Positions 53,561 through 62,513 are shown, counted from the first letter of the stretch. The stretch is 64,000 bases of DNA from Bacteroides zhangwenhongii (GCF_009193325.2 NZ_CP059856.1:2914001-2978000), one strand, 5' to 3'. Program-made: numbers and translations. The notes: a model not told the origin generated them from the letters alone.

Positions 53561-54391
53561 ATGAGGATAAAACCGACTGACATATTTTTGAGTTACTCCA
53601 AATTTAAAGGAGAACTTATTAACGAGTTTGAAAAAGATTTAAGGAGTAAGGAAACTATGGAATCAACTCGAAGATTACATGGTTCAAAGGAAAATAGCTT
53701 ATTCAGTCTTGAAGATAAGTATTATTTACTGACATATATCTTTGATCTCCATAATATAGACGTTATTGAATCAATCAGAAAAGGAAAATTTCCGATTGAA
53801 AAAATTGATGTCAAAAGATTCATATGGCAAAATCCTCAATTGATGTTTTACCGCTATATTCTCCTCAAGGATCAGGAGCGGAAGTATAATATTGGTTATT
53901 TTACAGAAAAACTCCGTTTAATGATAAAAATATTAGTGGATTTGAATATCTTTTTCTTGGATACCTATATTCTCTGCAAAGTAATGGATATGATATTCAA
54001 TTGGAACCAACTTGAACAAAAAACACGACCCAATACAAGACCTCTTAGAATAGGATTTAATAATATCCTTATGGTAGAGCATAAAGCCGGAAAGCTTCAC
54101 TTAATAATAAATGAAAATGGACTAAGAGATTTTGATGTATATAATACAGGCAAACTTAATTTGGGACTTTACTCGGAAGAAGATTTATTGTATTGCCGCA
54201 AGGTCTCTGTACCGAATTTCAATCAAGACGTCCGAGAGGCGATTTTTAGAGGAGAAATCAGCGAGAACAAAAAATTTAAATGGAGTGTACTTCTACCTGA
54301 TCCGGAAGTTGACAGTCCACTCTATAAGGATATATCTGAGTGGATGAATATGATCGGATTTACATCGAATAATTTTAAGAACAAAAATTAA
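53561..54391 (+). CDS. Uncharacterised 276-aa protein of the primase/RT operon
   Basis: I do not recognise this protein. It is mostly helical and charged. Phrases include ELINEFEKDLRSKETMESTRRLHG, YYLLTYIFDLHNIDVIESI, KLRLMIKILVDLNIFFLDTYILCKVMDMIF (buried helices, not clearly membrane) and a beta-rich C-terminus (LRIGFNNILMVEHKAGKLHLIINENG). No catalytic motif stands out. It lies 2 bases after the primase-like gene and 11 bases before the RT gene, so it is translated with them and may form a complex with the RT. Confidence 0.75.
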   Translation: MRIKPTDIFLSYSKFKGELINEFEKDLRSKETMESTRRLHGSKENSLFSLEDKYYLLTYIFDLHNIDVIESIRKGKFPIEKIDVKRFIWQNPQLMFYRYILLKDQERKYNIGYFTEKLRLMIKILVDLNIFFLDTYILCKVMDMIFNWNQLEQKTRPNTRPLRIGFNNILMVEHKAGKLHLIINENGLRDFDVYNTGKLNLGLYSEEDLLYCRKVSVPNFNQDVREAIFRGEISENKKFKWSVLLPDPEVDSPLYKDISEWMNMIGFTSNNFKNKN

Positions 54392-54402
54392 ACGTAAGCA
54401 CA

Positions 54403-57400
54403 ATGAGTGATATGGTCTCTAATAATATTGATGAACTGAAAGGTGCTCCACTATTTAAGTTTATCACTTCCTATAGAAATATATATCGAGCTATATATGC
54501 TCTTGAATCATATATTGACGAACTTTATCTTTTAGGCACCAAGGCAGATAGGTCTAATGCAAAGAAAAATTCCACAGAATCAGATAGTCAACTGCATAAT
54601 AAGAGCGATTTGGAGTTATATTACATCCTTCATGACAAATACAATTGGAATGTGATTAATGAGGTGATAACGGCATGTCAGGCCAGGATTGAAGATGTCA
54701 TTCTCAAGAGCGATGAATACTTTGAAACTTCTGTTTTCTTCTCTTTAAAGAAGTATGATACTGAAAAAGAAAAATTAAGATTCAGACCCCTGCATACAGC
54801 ATCTCTTGTGGATCAGATATGCATGGTTGCTATGCTACAAGTATTAATGTTTGAGGATAACGATGAAATAGATGACATACCAAGTGCGATGCCTCGGCGT
54901 TTTCCGTCAGATTTGCTTAAGTCAATTCCGGATAATTTCTATGGGAATCGCGGCTCCTTGAAATTAGAACGCATCTATGAAAAATGGGCTCCGAACTATC
55001 AGGCATATAACCAGAAGATTGTGGAATCATGCACCAAGTATAGCAGAAGCCATAAGTATGAATACGAAGTGTCGCTTGACATCAAGGAGTTTTTCCCATC
55101 TATTTCTCCATTTTACTTATTTGTAAAGATTTGCGATATCCTCAAAGAAAGATATCGTAATAAGGTAAATAAATTTACCGAATCAGATCCAATTAACAGT
55201 GAGGAGAAAATCTATCACCAAAACCTAACTATTCTTAAAAGAGCAACTGCAAAGCTCTTATTTCTAAAAGTTAAGGATGGTGATAAAATCATAGATCCCG
55301 CATTTGATTATTATGGAGATGAAGGTGCCGAACCAAGATTTAAAGACCATACCGATCTATTCGCCAAAGGAGTTGCGCAAGGGCTCCCACAATCTTATTT
55401 CTTCGGTAATCTGTGTATGACGGATGTACGCAGGAAGATTATGGGTGATGATATGTTCAAGGGCAAGGATTATTTCTATGTGGATGATTCCGTGATCTAT
55501 GTCAAAGGATATGATGAAGATTTAAAAAATCAATTTAATGATAAGATAAAAAAACTGAATAAAGCCCTAGAAGAGCTGGCTTCTATTGAAGAGCTGGAAC
55601 TACGTTGGGAAACATCCTTGAAAGACTCTAGTGATTGCTCATCTCTGTTTGAAGACCTAAAAAAATATTGCGGAAAGGCCATAGACTTCCACAAGAAACT
55701 GGAGGATAAATACAAAATTGTGTTTCATGAAGATGGAAAAAGCAGCATTCAAACTATTGATGTCGCAGATCGAGTCATAAAGTCAATGGGAGGTCTGGGA
55801 CGTAATGCTTCTGGGACGTCCTCAATCTTTACAGAGGGAGATGACCGACGCATCTCAAAGGAGAAAATGAATGCCCTAAATGATTATGCATGGAATATTA
55901 TCAAACAGAAAGAACAGGAGAATGGTGCTCATGTAGGGAAGACCGTCAATAATGATAATACCCTTCAACTTAAAGTCTTTAAAAGATTCCGAAAAATTTT
56001 CTTATCCAGAAATATGTGGCTCGATACTATGGATTCTGGAAATATAGAGGAAGGACTTAAGGACTGGTTCCTGAGATTGTTGACCCCCGAGGGATTAGAA
56101 ATTCGCAATAAATACTCTTCCCCAGTTGAAATGGCTGAAGATTCAAACGTGCCCAAAGTAGTATCCGTATATTCGTCTGATATGGTATTCAGCAAGGGTA
56201 AAAAAGAGTTATGGTTCGAACTTACCGATAAGGAATCTTTCCGAGCAGAAGCACTACAGCTATTAAAATGCAGCTCTTTAGAGTACGCAAGAGAACTTAA
56301 AGATCAGATAACAAAATTTGAAGAGTCATTTTCTACGGTGCATAATAGCTCTTCTTCTCATCTATATTTTCATAAATATATTGAAGGTGTCATCTCCGCG
56401 CGAACTATAAGTGGAGATAAGTATGAAAGTCTGCGCAAAAGTTTTCGTAATAATTTTCCAGCTGCAGCCAATATTGATACCGCTAAAGCTATCGATCGAT
56501 TAAGAGAGTTTATTCATCGGGAATTCTATTTTATCTTTTCTCCGGATAAGAATGCCAATAAAGAAACCCAACAAAAGAGTGACGCGACTTCGCCCATGGC
56601 TGGAGCAAAAGAGGGTATATATTTCATGGAGCATATATCCGAGGAATTCAAACGCAGAATACTCAACGCTTATTTTTCAGTATTAGTAGGTGTTAATCCG
56701 TCAGAGGAAGTTCCATTTGTAAAGACAAGAGGCGGTAATATAGATTATGCGGCATTTCGGATCCTTGTCTGGCTTAGGAATCCTCATTTCGACTTTAAAG
56801 ATTTCTGGCACTTTCTGTCAAAGATTGAATACCATGCACTTCCAGAAAGAATGATTGTAGACAACGGTCTTCCCGAAGTGGTCAAAATATTTATCCTACA
56901 AATATCGGATCCAGAGAAAGTGGACCACCTCATATTAACTCACAGGATTGTAAAAGGATTGTGGCAGAATGGATCGAAGTTCTTAAATTCATATACCCTA
57001 CACAATGAGGAGCATGCCGTGAAACTGATTATCCTTTCTATGGAAATAATAAGACGTATTGATTATTTTCAGTTAAAGCAGCTTGATTATTATATTCTTT
57101 TTTTGGCATGTTATCTACATGACATCAGTATGGTTATTCATCCTGATTTGCAGCGTTTTTGTCATGCTGAAGAGCAGAACATAGAATTGATGGATAGGTA
57201 TCTGACTGAAATGAAAAATAAAGCCAATGAATGGGAGAAGAATGTATCCATGACAGGTGATCCTGAATGGTTCGTTAATTTCTGGAAATCTTTTGGCGTG
57301 AAAATGACAGCAATATTCAATGAAGTGTTTGATTACTTTGAATCCGATGTCAGGGATAAACATCCCAAAGAAAGTGCCCTGTTTATAAAGAATAAACGGC

Positions 57401-58152
57401 ACGACCTTTTTCAATATCTTGAAGAAACAATAGTTGAAGCAGTAGCGAAGGCTGGAGAAGACCATGGTAAAGATATTCATAATGTTTATGACATGCGTTC
57501 CTCGGCTAAGGATGATGTAGTTAGCTCCAAATACATTTCCATCCTTTTACGTCTTGCTGATTTGATGGATGTGTCCAACGACCGGATAAATTACCATCTC
57601 CTTAATGAAAATGTAAATCATTTATCTACAACATCAAAATTCCATTGGATTTCACATCTCATTACTGACGAGATAGCCCTGATTCCCAACTATGAAGTAG
57701 GCTATGATTCTATTACGGATAAGAAAAATAAGGATAAAAGGATATATTTTATCCGAGAGACACTCAGATTCTATCTCATTCTTAACATGAAGAGCTTGGA
57801 ACCAATAGAGAAAAGGGATGATGAGGGATGTCAGTATTGGCGCAAAACAGACTATAACACAGACATAACTCCGGTTCGGTATAAGGATTTCGAAGGGATA
57901 TCTTTACGATTCAAGGAAAGTCCGTGTAAAGAGATAGCATGTCCGATGGTATGCCGATGGATGAATAAGAAACATAATTGGTTTTTCCCTGAGCTAGCAA
58001 AACTCCAAAGTTATCTAAACACAGTAAACTATGAGCCGTTTAGGACGGAGATTGAAGTCAATATATTATTTAAGGACTTTTCAGACATAAATCTCAAGCC
58101 TTCTCTGTTCGATGATGTAAGACGTTTCTTAAAAAATGAGCATAATGAGTAG
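54403..58152 (+). CDS. Reverse transcriptase fused to an HD phosphohydrolase-like domain (1249 aa)
   Basis: The RT part covers about residues 100-480: RPLHTASLVDQIC (motif 1/2 region), D226 in VSLDIKEFFPSI (motif A), GVAQGLPQSYFFGN (motif B, about 322-335) and YVDD at 359-362 (motif C). All catalytic Asp are present. There is no maturase or retron-specific NAxxH/VTG motif that I can see, and no msr-like RNA was recognised. Residues ~480-860 are unassigned. An HD-type domain follows with H867, H871, H906-D907 (LHDIS) and D1053 (LLRLADLMD), the H...HD...D ligand set. A role in phage defence, like other UG/DRT and Abi reverse transcriptases, is inference. The gene overlaps the next by 17 bases. 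Confidence 0.85.
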   Translation: MSDMVSNNIDELKGAPLFKFITSYRNIYRAIYALESYIDELYLLGTKADRSNAKKNSTESDSQLHNKSDLELYYILHDKYNWNVINEVITACQARIEDVILKSDEYFETSVFFSLKKYDTEKEKLRFRPLHTASLVDQICMVAMLQVLMFEDNDEIDDIPSAMPRRFPSDLLKSIPDNFYGNRGSLKLERIYEKWAPNYQAYNQKIVESCTKYSRSHKYEYEVSLDIKEFFPSISPFYLFVKICDILKERYRNKVNKFTESDPINSEEKIYHQNLTILKRATAKLLFLKVKDGDKIIDPAFDYYGDEGAEPRFKDHTDLFAKGVAQGLPQSYFFGNLCMTDVRRKIMGDDMFKGKDYFYVDDSVIYVKGYDEDLKNQFNDKIKKLNKALEELASIEELELRWETSLKDSSDCSSLFEDLKKYCGKAIDFHKKLEDKYKIVFHEDGKSSIQTIDVADRVIKSMGGLGRNASGTSSIFTEGDDRRISKEKMNALNDYAWNIIKQKEQENGAHVGKTVNNDNTLQLKVFKRFRKIFLSRNMWLDTMDSGNIEEGLKDWFLRLLTPEGLEIRNKYSSPVEMAEDSNVPKVVSVYSSDMVFSKGKKELWFELTDKESFRAEALQLLKCSSLEYARELKDQITKFEESFSTVHNSSSSHLYFHKYIEGVISARTISGDKYESLRKSFRNNFPAAANIDTAKAIDRLREFIHREFYFIFSPDKNANKETQQKSDATSPMAGAKEGIYFMEHISEEFKRRILNAYFSVLVGVNPSEEVPFVKTRGGNIDYAAFRILVWLRNPHFDFKDFWHFLSKIEYHALPERMIVDNGLPEVVKIFILQISDPEKVDHLILTHRIVKGLWQNGSKFLNSYTLHNEEHAVKLIILSMEIIRRIDYFQLKQLDYYILFLACYLHDISMVIHPDLQRFCHAEEQNIELMDRYLTEMKNKANEWEKNVSMTGDPEWFVNFWKSFGVKMTAIFNEVFDYFESDVRDKHPKESALFIKNKRHDLFQYLEETIVEAVAKAGEDHGKDIHNVYDMRSSAKDDVVSSKYISILLRLADLMDVSNDRINYHLLNENVNHLSTTSKFHWISHLITDEIALIPNYEVGYDSITDKKNKDKRIYFIRETLRFYLILNMKSLEPIEKRDDEGCQYWRKTDYNTDITPVRYKDFEGISLRFKESPCKEIACPMVCRWMNKKHNWFFPELAKLQSYLNTVNYEPFRTEIEVNILFKDFSDINLKPSLFDDVRRFLKNEHNE

Positions 58153-58858
58153 TAAACATAGCTTTATAATACATCGGTTTGAAGAGTTTTCTCGGATAAC
58201 TGAAGTTCTGACCGAAGGTTTTGTGCCTAATTATCATGAAGAGGATCTCAGACTCTCAAAGGCCCCTACTGATGTGAGGTATATGGGCATACCAATGGTT
58301 TCATTTGGAGATATTGAAGATAATGATATTTCCGAATTTATGAAGAATGCAAATCCTGATTACGGCGAGTATGCTATCATGATGAAAAAGGAATGGGCAT
58401 TACGGCAGAAATGGATGAGTCCCGTATGGTATCTTACGGATGAAATGTTAAATCGACTAACTAGAAATTGGAAAGCTTGGTTGGAAGACGGGATAGCCGG
58501 ATACTGTAAAAAATATATATCCGAGTGGAAAGGAAGTCCATATAATAATTACGCAGAACGAGAATGGAGATATACAGTACCGATAACAGAAGTTAAATGG
58601 ATTTTAACCAAAGAGGCTTACGATACATGGCGCAGATACCCAGTTCTGAAAAAGAGACCAGCCCCGACAGAAGAACTCAAAAAACATACCTTAAAGTTCG
58701 ATATTGAGGACATAGAGGGAATTGTCGTATCTGATAAAAAAGCCCGAGAAGAGATAACCACATTCCTTCATACAACAGAGCTTTTCTCAGGAACAAGAAG
58801 AACTCTATCTTCACCTGAAATAAATAAATTATTAGATTTAGTGATAGTAACTGAGTAA
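58136..58858 (+). CDS. AbiGi-like protein (240 aa)
   Basis: Starts MSIMSSKHSF at 58136, or MSSKHSF at 58145, both overlapping the RT stop, so it is translationally coupled. The pattern HRFEEFSRITEVLTEGFVPNYHEED ... MGIPMVSFGDIEDNDISEFMKNANPDYGEYAIMMKKEWAL ... MSPVWYLTD resembles the AbiGi/DUF2971-type family (AbiGi is a component of the lactococcal AbiG abortive-infection system). Assignment is by memory of the family pattern; no catalytic motif is certain. It closes the operon. Confidence 0.7.
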   Translation: MSIMSSKHSFIIHRFEEFSRITEVLTEGFVPNYHEEDLRLSKAPTDVRYMGIPMVSFGDIEDNDISEFMKNANPDYGEYAIMMKKEWALRQKWMSPVWYLTDEMLNRLTRNWKAWLEDGIAGYCKKYISEWKGSPYNNYAEREWRYTVPITEVKWILTKEAYDTWRRYPVLKKRPAPTEELKKHTLKFDIEDIEGIVVSDKKAREEITTFLHTTELFSGTRRTLSSPEINKLLDLVIVTE

Positions 58859-58890
58859 AAATACGGTTGGTACAATGGCTTGTTAAAAGC

Positions 58891-58912
58891 GGGGACGGGC
58901 GCGTCCGTCCCC
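58891..58912. repeat. GC-rich palindrome beside the IS30 element
   Basis: GGGGACGG pairs with CCGTCCCC around GCGCGT, 33 bases after the AbiGi-like gene in otherwise AT-rich DNA. No T-run follows, so it is not a classic terminator. IS30-family elements are known to favour palindromic targets. Confidence 0.55.
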
Positions 58913-58959
58913 AAGAGCGTAAAGCAGGTATAAATTACTGGCAATACAAAAAAGAAAAA

Positions 58960-58977
58960 AGGAGACCGAAGTCTCCT
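58960..58977 (+). promoter_or_regulatory. Hairpin in the IS30 transposase leader
   Basis: AGGAGAC and GTCTCCT pair perfectly around a CGAA tetraloop, about 28 bases before the transposase ATG. It could limit expression from outside promoters, as leader hairpins do in several IS elements. Confidence 0.4.
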
Positions 58978-59005
58978 GGAGATTAACTGATTTTGTATTG
59001 CTCTT

Positions 59006-59989
59006 ATGTATAATCAATTAACCTCGCAGCAAAGATCGCAAATTTTTGCGTTGCTGCAAAGAAAAACTCAGAGAAAAGAGATCGCCCTCATCGTAGGGTG
59101 CAGTCAGTCAACGCTTAGCCGCGAACTTCGTCGAAATTCCACGGCCAAGGGACACTACCTTTGGGAGAAAGCTCACGCCAAAGCGATGGATCGCCGCAAA
59201 CGCACTACATCCAACCGAAAGCTTGACAGTATTCTTGTATGGCGGATAAAACAGATGATCACCGATCATCTGTGGTCGCCGGAACAGATCCGTGGAGTAT
59301 TGGGGAAAGAGGGCATAAGTGTCTCGATACAGAGCATCTACAATATCATCAATGCCGACGTCAGCGGCGAGTTGCGCAAGCACAGACGTCACCCGAACTT
59401 CAGGCGGCGCCCCAAAGCGGAGCGCAAACCGACGAAAGCAACCAACATCCCCGACCGCACAAGCATACATGAGCGTCCGTCAGAGGCCGACGGGCACCGC
59501 TTCGGAGATTTTGAGATGGATCTGACCGTGGACTCCTACGGACACGCTATACTTGTCCTTCTGGAACGTCTTACAGGATTTGTAATGATGGAGAGACTGC
59601 CTTACGGCAAGAGAGCCAAGCCATTGTCCGAGGCTGTCGTAAGATTGCTTTTCGCTTATCGCAAATGCGTCAGAACCATCACGACCGACAACGGAAGCGA
59701 GTTCACGGCACATTCCGACATTACCGCCGGACTTCGCATGAAAGGGCGTGATGATGTCATTGTCTATTTTGCCGATGCTTACTGTTCATGGCAGAAAGGA
59801 GCAGTCGAGAATGTGAACAAGCTCATTCGTCAGTACATACCTAAGAAATCTAATTTCAACAGCTTCTCTGACAGATTTATTATGGATGTCGCAAAGAAAA
59901 TTAACCTCAGACCGAGAAAAAAACTCAGATTCTCTAATCCAAAAACTGAGTTCTTCAAACAAATCGATAATTTTGCACTTGCCAGTTGA
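59006..59989 (+). CDS. IS30-family transposase
   Basis: 327 aa, full length. The N-terminal helix-turn-helix (LTSQQRSQIFALLQRKTQRKEIALIVGCSQSTLSRELRRN) matches IS30. The DDE triad is visible as FEMDLTVD (Asp), TITTDNGSEF (Asp) and KGAVENVNKLIRQY (Glu). It cuts and joins the element ends in the cytoplasm. The reading frame is intact, so the element may be active. Confidence 0.93.
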   Translation: MYNQLTSQQRSQIFALLQRKTQRKEIALIVGCSQSTLSRELRRNSTAKGHYLWEKAHAKAMDRRKRTTSNRKLDSILVWRIKQMITDHLWSPEQIRGVLGKEGISVSIQSIYNIINADVSGELRKHRRHPNFRRRPKAERKPTKATNIPDRTSIHERPSEADGHRFGDFEMDLTVDSYGHAILVLLERLTGFVMMERLPYGKRAKPLSEAVVRLLFAYRKCVRTITTDNGSEFTAHSDITAGLRMKGRDDVIVYFADAYCSWQKGAVENVNKLIRQYIPKKSNFNSFSDRFIMDVAKKINLRPRKKLRFSNPKTEFFKQIDNFALAS

Positions 59990-60018
59990 ACCTGCACATT
60001 TACTGAATATCCCTAATT

Positions 60019-60066
60019 AGCCAACTAATTCATACCTAAAATATTGCGGATTAGTTGGCTTTTTTG
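60019..60066 (+). terminator. Hairpin with T-run between the IS elements
   Basis: AGCCAACTAAT (60019-60029) and ATTAGTTGGCT (60050-60060) pair perfectly around a 20-base loop, followed by TTTTTTG. A further CCCAACTAAG occurs at 60122. It may end transcription from the IS30 side. Confidence 0.6.
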
Positions 60067-60131
60067 TATCTTTAGGTATTTCCCCGTAAATACGGTTTGG
60101 CAGCCAAAACGGGGGAAATACCCCAACTAAG

Positions 60132-61492
60132 ATGTGGCAAAAATATGAAATATTTCCGAGATTCAGCCAACATTCGGCTTTACAGAATTCGATATTCTGA
60201 AAAAATATCGCAAGAGTTTTCATGAGAGTGAACTTGGCAGGCTTCATTCCGTGTTCCCGTTTGAGCGTATAGCCAAAGAAGCAGGCCTGTCGGAGCAGCG
60301 TCTGGGACGTAGGAACATTTTCAGTCCTTGTGCCAAGATTGCCCTTATGGTACTGAAGGCCTATACCGGTTTCTCCGACAGGTAGTTGGTGGAACACATT
60401 AACGGTAACATACACTATCAGATGTTCTGCGGAGTTATGATAGACCCATCCTTTCCAATAACGAACTTCAAGATAATCAGCGCTATCCGTAATGAGACAG
60501 CCTCCCGTCTTGACATTGACGCTCTTCAGGAGATGCTTGCCTCACACTGGAAACCTTATCTTGAGAACCTCCACGTGTGTATGACCAATGCCACCTGTTA
60601 TGAGAGCCACATGCGTTTTCCCACTGACATGAAGCTCCTTTGGGAAAGTATCGTGTGGCTTCACAGGCATATCTGCTGTCATTGCAGCGATCTAGACATT
60701 AGGCGTCCGCGCAACAAATATGCGGATGTCTCGACCGCCTACCTGTCCTACAGCAAGAAAAGAAAGAGGAAGGCTTCAAGGACGCGCATGCTCAAACGGC
60801 GCATGCTCAAGCTTCTGGAGAAGCTCATCATGCAGAGGGACGGGATTGATAAGGAGTACGGTGCCTCACTCCGCTATACGCAGGATTACCTGAAACGGCT
60901 TTCCGTAATCAGAAAGGTCCTTGTGCAGGGGAAGGAACTGTTTGAAGGCGGGAAGGTCAGCGGCCGTATTGTCAGCATCGACCGCCATTATGTACGCCCC
61001 ATCGTAAGAGGCAAGGAGGCAAAACCGGTTGAGTTCGGTGCAAAGGTCAACAACATACAGATAGACGGCATATCCTTCATCGAACATCTCTCCTTCAAGG
61101 CCTTCAACGAGGGTATACGCCTGAAGGATTGTATCCGACTGCAGCAGAGACTTATGAAGGCGAGAGTAAGATGCGTGGCTGCCGATTCCATATATGCCAA
61201 CAACGCCAACAGGAAGTTCTGTACGAAATATGGAATATCCACTTCCTTTGTGTGCAAGGGAAGGGCGGCAAAGGACGAGCGGTTGAGAAAGGTGCTCAGA
61301 AGTGAACTCTCAAGGGAGAGAGCCACCCGGCTGGAAGGCAGCTTCGGCACTCAAAAGCAACATTACTCACTCTCAAGAATAAAGGCAAGGAAGAGGGGGA
61401 CTGAGATCCTGTGGATTTTCTTTGGAATACATACGGCAAATGCTGTACTGATGATAGACAAAATCAAAAAAAGGAAGAATAAAGTGGCATGA
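60132..61492 (+). pseudogene. IS1182-like transposase, decayed
   Basis: The C-terminal 368 codons (from 60386) match the common Bacteroides IS1182-like transposase (EHINGNIHYQMFCG, DATCYESHMRFPTD-like region, RIVSIDRHYVRPIVRGKE, RLEGSFGTQKQHYSL). Upstream in the same frame the family N-terminus is readable (FGFTEFDILKKYRKSFHESE ... ALMVLKAYTGFSDR), but a TAG at 60383-60385 interrupts it, probably in place of CAG, and the start lies in another frame (MWQKYEIFPRFSQ at 60132), implying a frameshift near 60172-60180. A transposase is thus unlikely to be made. Confidence 0.82.
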
Positions 61493-61599
61493 CATGACTT
61501 TACGGACTGAATCAGAAGAGGGCCATCGGACTTCTTCTGGAGTATCATGTCCTGCCGGATAAGTTCAGGCGATAAAACACAGAAAAATTACAATAAAAA

Positions 61600-61638
61600 T
61601 AGCACATGAAGGGATTAGGGGGGCAACTTCATGTGCTA
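61600..61638. repeat. Perfect hairpin downstream of the IS1182-like element
   Basis: TAGCACATGAAG (61600-61611) pairs with CTTCATGTGCTA (61627-61638) around a G-rich 15-base loop. No gene was recognised in 61493-61878; the hairpin could terminate transcription or belong to an IS end. Confidence 0.55.
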
Positions 61639-61855
61639 TCTTCATTCTGTAACAGCGAATTTTTCACAAAATAATTATACTGTCATTTTACATTGGTTTC
61701 TGTATGCACTTAATTTGTTTTTTTTGGGAAATAAATCATCTTTGTTCACAGAAAGGCGTTCTTTTGATGTAATGCAAAACAAGATAGAATACAGAACTTT
61801 GCTCGTTTCTAAGTCGTTACCTATCACGAGACAGATTTATGCAAGTCATTAAATT

Positions 61856-62335
61856 TCAATGGTAAAGACAATTTGTAATGTCTCGCTGAATGTCGTTGTA
61901 GTCTGCGAACACTTCTTCGATATACTCTTTCAGTTCCTTGACTTCACGCTGTAGTTCATGTACCGGATTTGATGGTGGCAATGTCAACAACCGGCGCACG
62001 GCAACAAAAGCACGCATTATATTTATATTAACTTCTATCGCCAAATCGGAGTTAAGAACACTACTAAGCATTGCAACTCCCAACTCAGTGAAAGCGTAGG
62101 GCATATAACGAATACCACCCCTTTTTGAGGTGCAGTTTTTGCACCTCAAAGATTCCCATTCAGAATCAGTAAGTTCAAACATGAAGTCACTTGGAAAGCG
62201 TTTAAGGTTACTTTTCACCGAACGTTTTAAATACTTCGTCTCCGTCCCATACATTTCTGCCAAATCAAAATCCAGCATAACCTTTTGCCCACGTATGTCA
62301 TAAATCTTACTCTGTATTACTTCGAGTTGTTCCAT
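61856..62335 (-). pseudogene. ORF6N-domain protein, N-terminal part, truncated by the island
   Basis: 159 codons from ATG 62335. The ORF6N domain is intact ([49 protein letters not shown] ... [22 protein letters not shown]) and is followed by the helical linker to ADYNDIQRD. The last codons before the stop (ITNCLYH) are island-derived. The missing tail is at 32900-33026. The stump might still be made and bind DNA. ORF6N proteins are DNA-binding, often phage-associated. Confidence 0.85.
61879..61892. other. attR-like site, right end of the island
   Basis: TGTCTCGCTGAATG, counterpart of 33013-33026. To its right the ORF6N gene is in its normal frame; to its left the codons run into a few unrelated residues and a stop at 61856. 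Confidence 0.7.
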
Positions 62336-62483
62336 CTTATTCTACTTTGGTATTATTCTTTTAGCACAATTAAGGCAGGCGATTGATATACTGTCAGACT
62401 TGGGCTGTATTCTATTGAGGAATATCTTTTCTGCAAAAGTAAGCAAATGTGTTATGTAACAAGTAAGCGCCAATCAATATATA

Positions 62484-62513
62484 TTGCTATATCAAAAAGA
62501 ATCTGTATCTTTG
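62484..62513 (+). promoter_or_regulatory. Promoter upstream of rsmD
   Basis: TTG at 62484-62486 and TATCTTTG at 62506-62513 have a 19-base spacer, a good Bacteroides promoter. A 34-codon frame starts right after it (62517-62621), and rsmD begins at 62636. So after the island separated it from DUF3822, rsmD still has its own promoter. The 300-base gap 62336-62635 holds nothing else. Confidence 0.6.

Larger units (their letters stand above)
58924..59995 (+). mobile_element. IS30-family insertion sequence
   Basis: The inverted ends are GCAGGT...ACTGGCAATACAAAA (58924-58951) and the complement of TTTTGCACTTGCCAGT...ACCTGC (59971-59995), about 1.07 kb apart, surrounding one transposase gene. Alignment of the ends is imperfect and the exact borders and target duplication are uncertain by a few bases. 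Confidence 0.75.
33013..61892. mobile_element. Integrated mosaic island (about 28.9 kb) in an ORF6N gene
   Basis: The ends are defined by the split ORF6N gene and the imperfect 14-bp direct repeat. Contents: tandem tyrosine recombinases beside the left end, Xis-like genes, DUF3408, a MobA-like gene, an OLD-type gene, drug-handling genes, rteA-rteB, decayed recombinases, the primase/RT-HD/AbiGi-like operon and two IS elements. Relaxase and tra genes are missing, so it could move only with help, if at all. It most resembles a collapsed CTnDOT-like conjugative transposon that has gathered other elements. Confidence 0.75.

Noticed and set aside
52379..54402. Retron-type msr/msd RNA or a diversity-generating template repeat near the RT
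   Set aside because: No paired inverted repeats flanking a structured RNA and no near-identical template/variable repeat was seen; upstream space is filled by coding sequence.
61631..61852. 73-codon plus-strand frame near the right end
   Set aside because: It begins inside a hairpin arm, is AT-rich and has no recognisable similarity.
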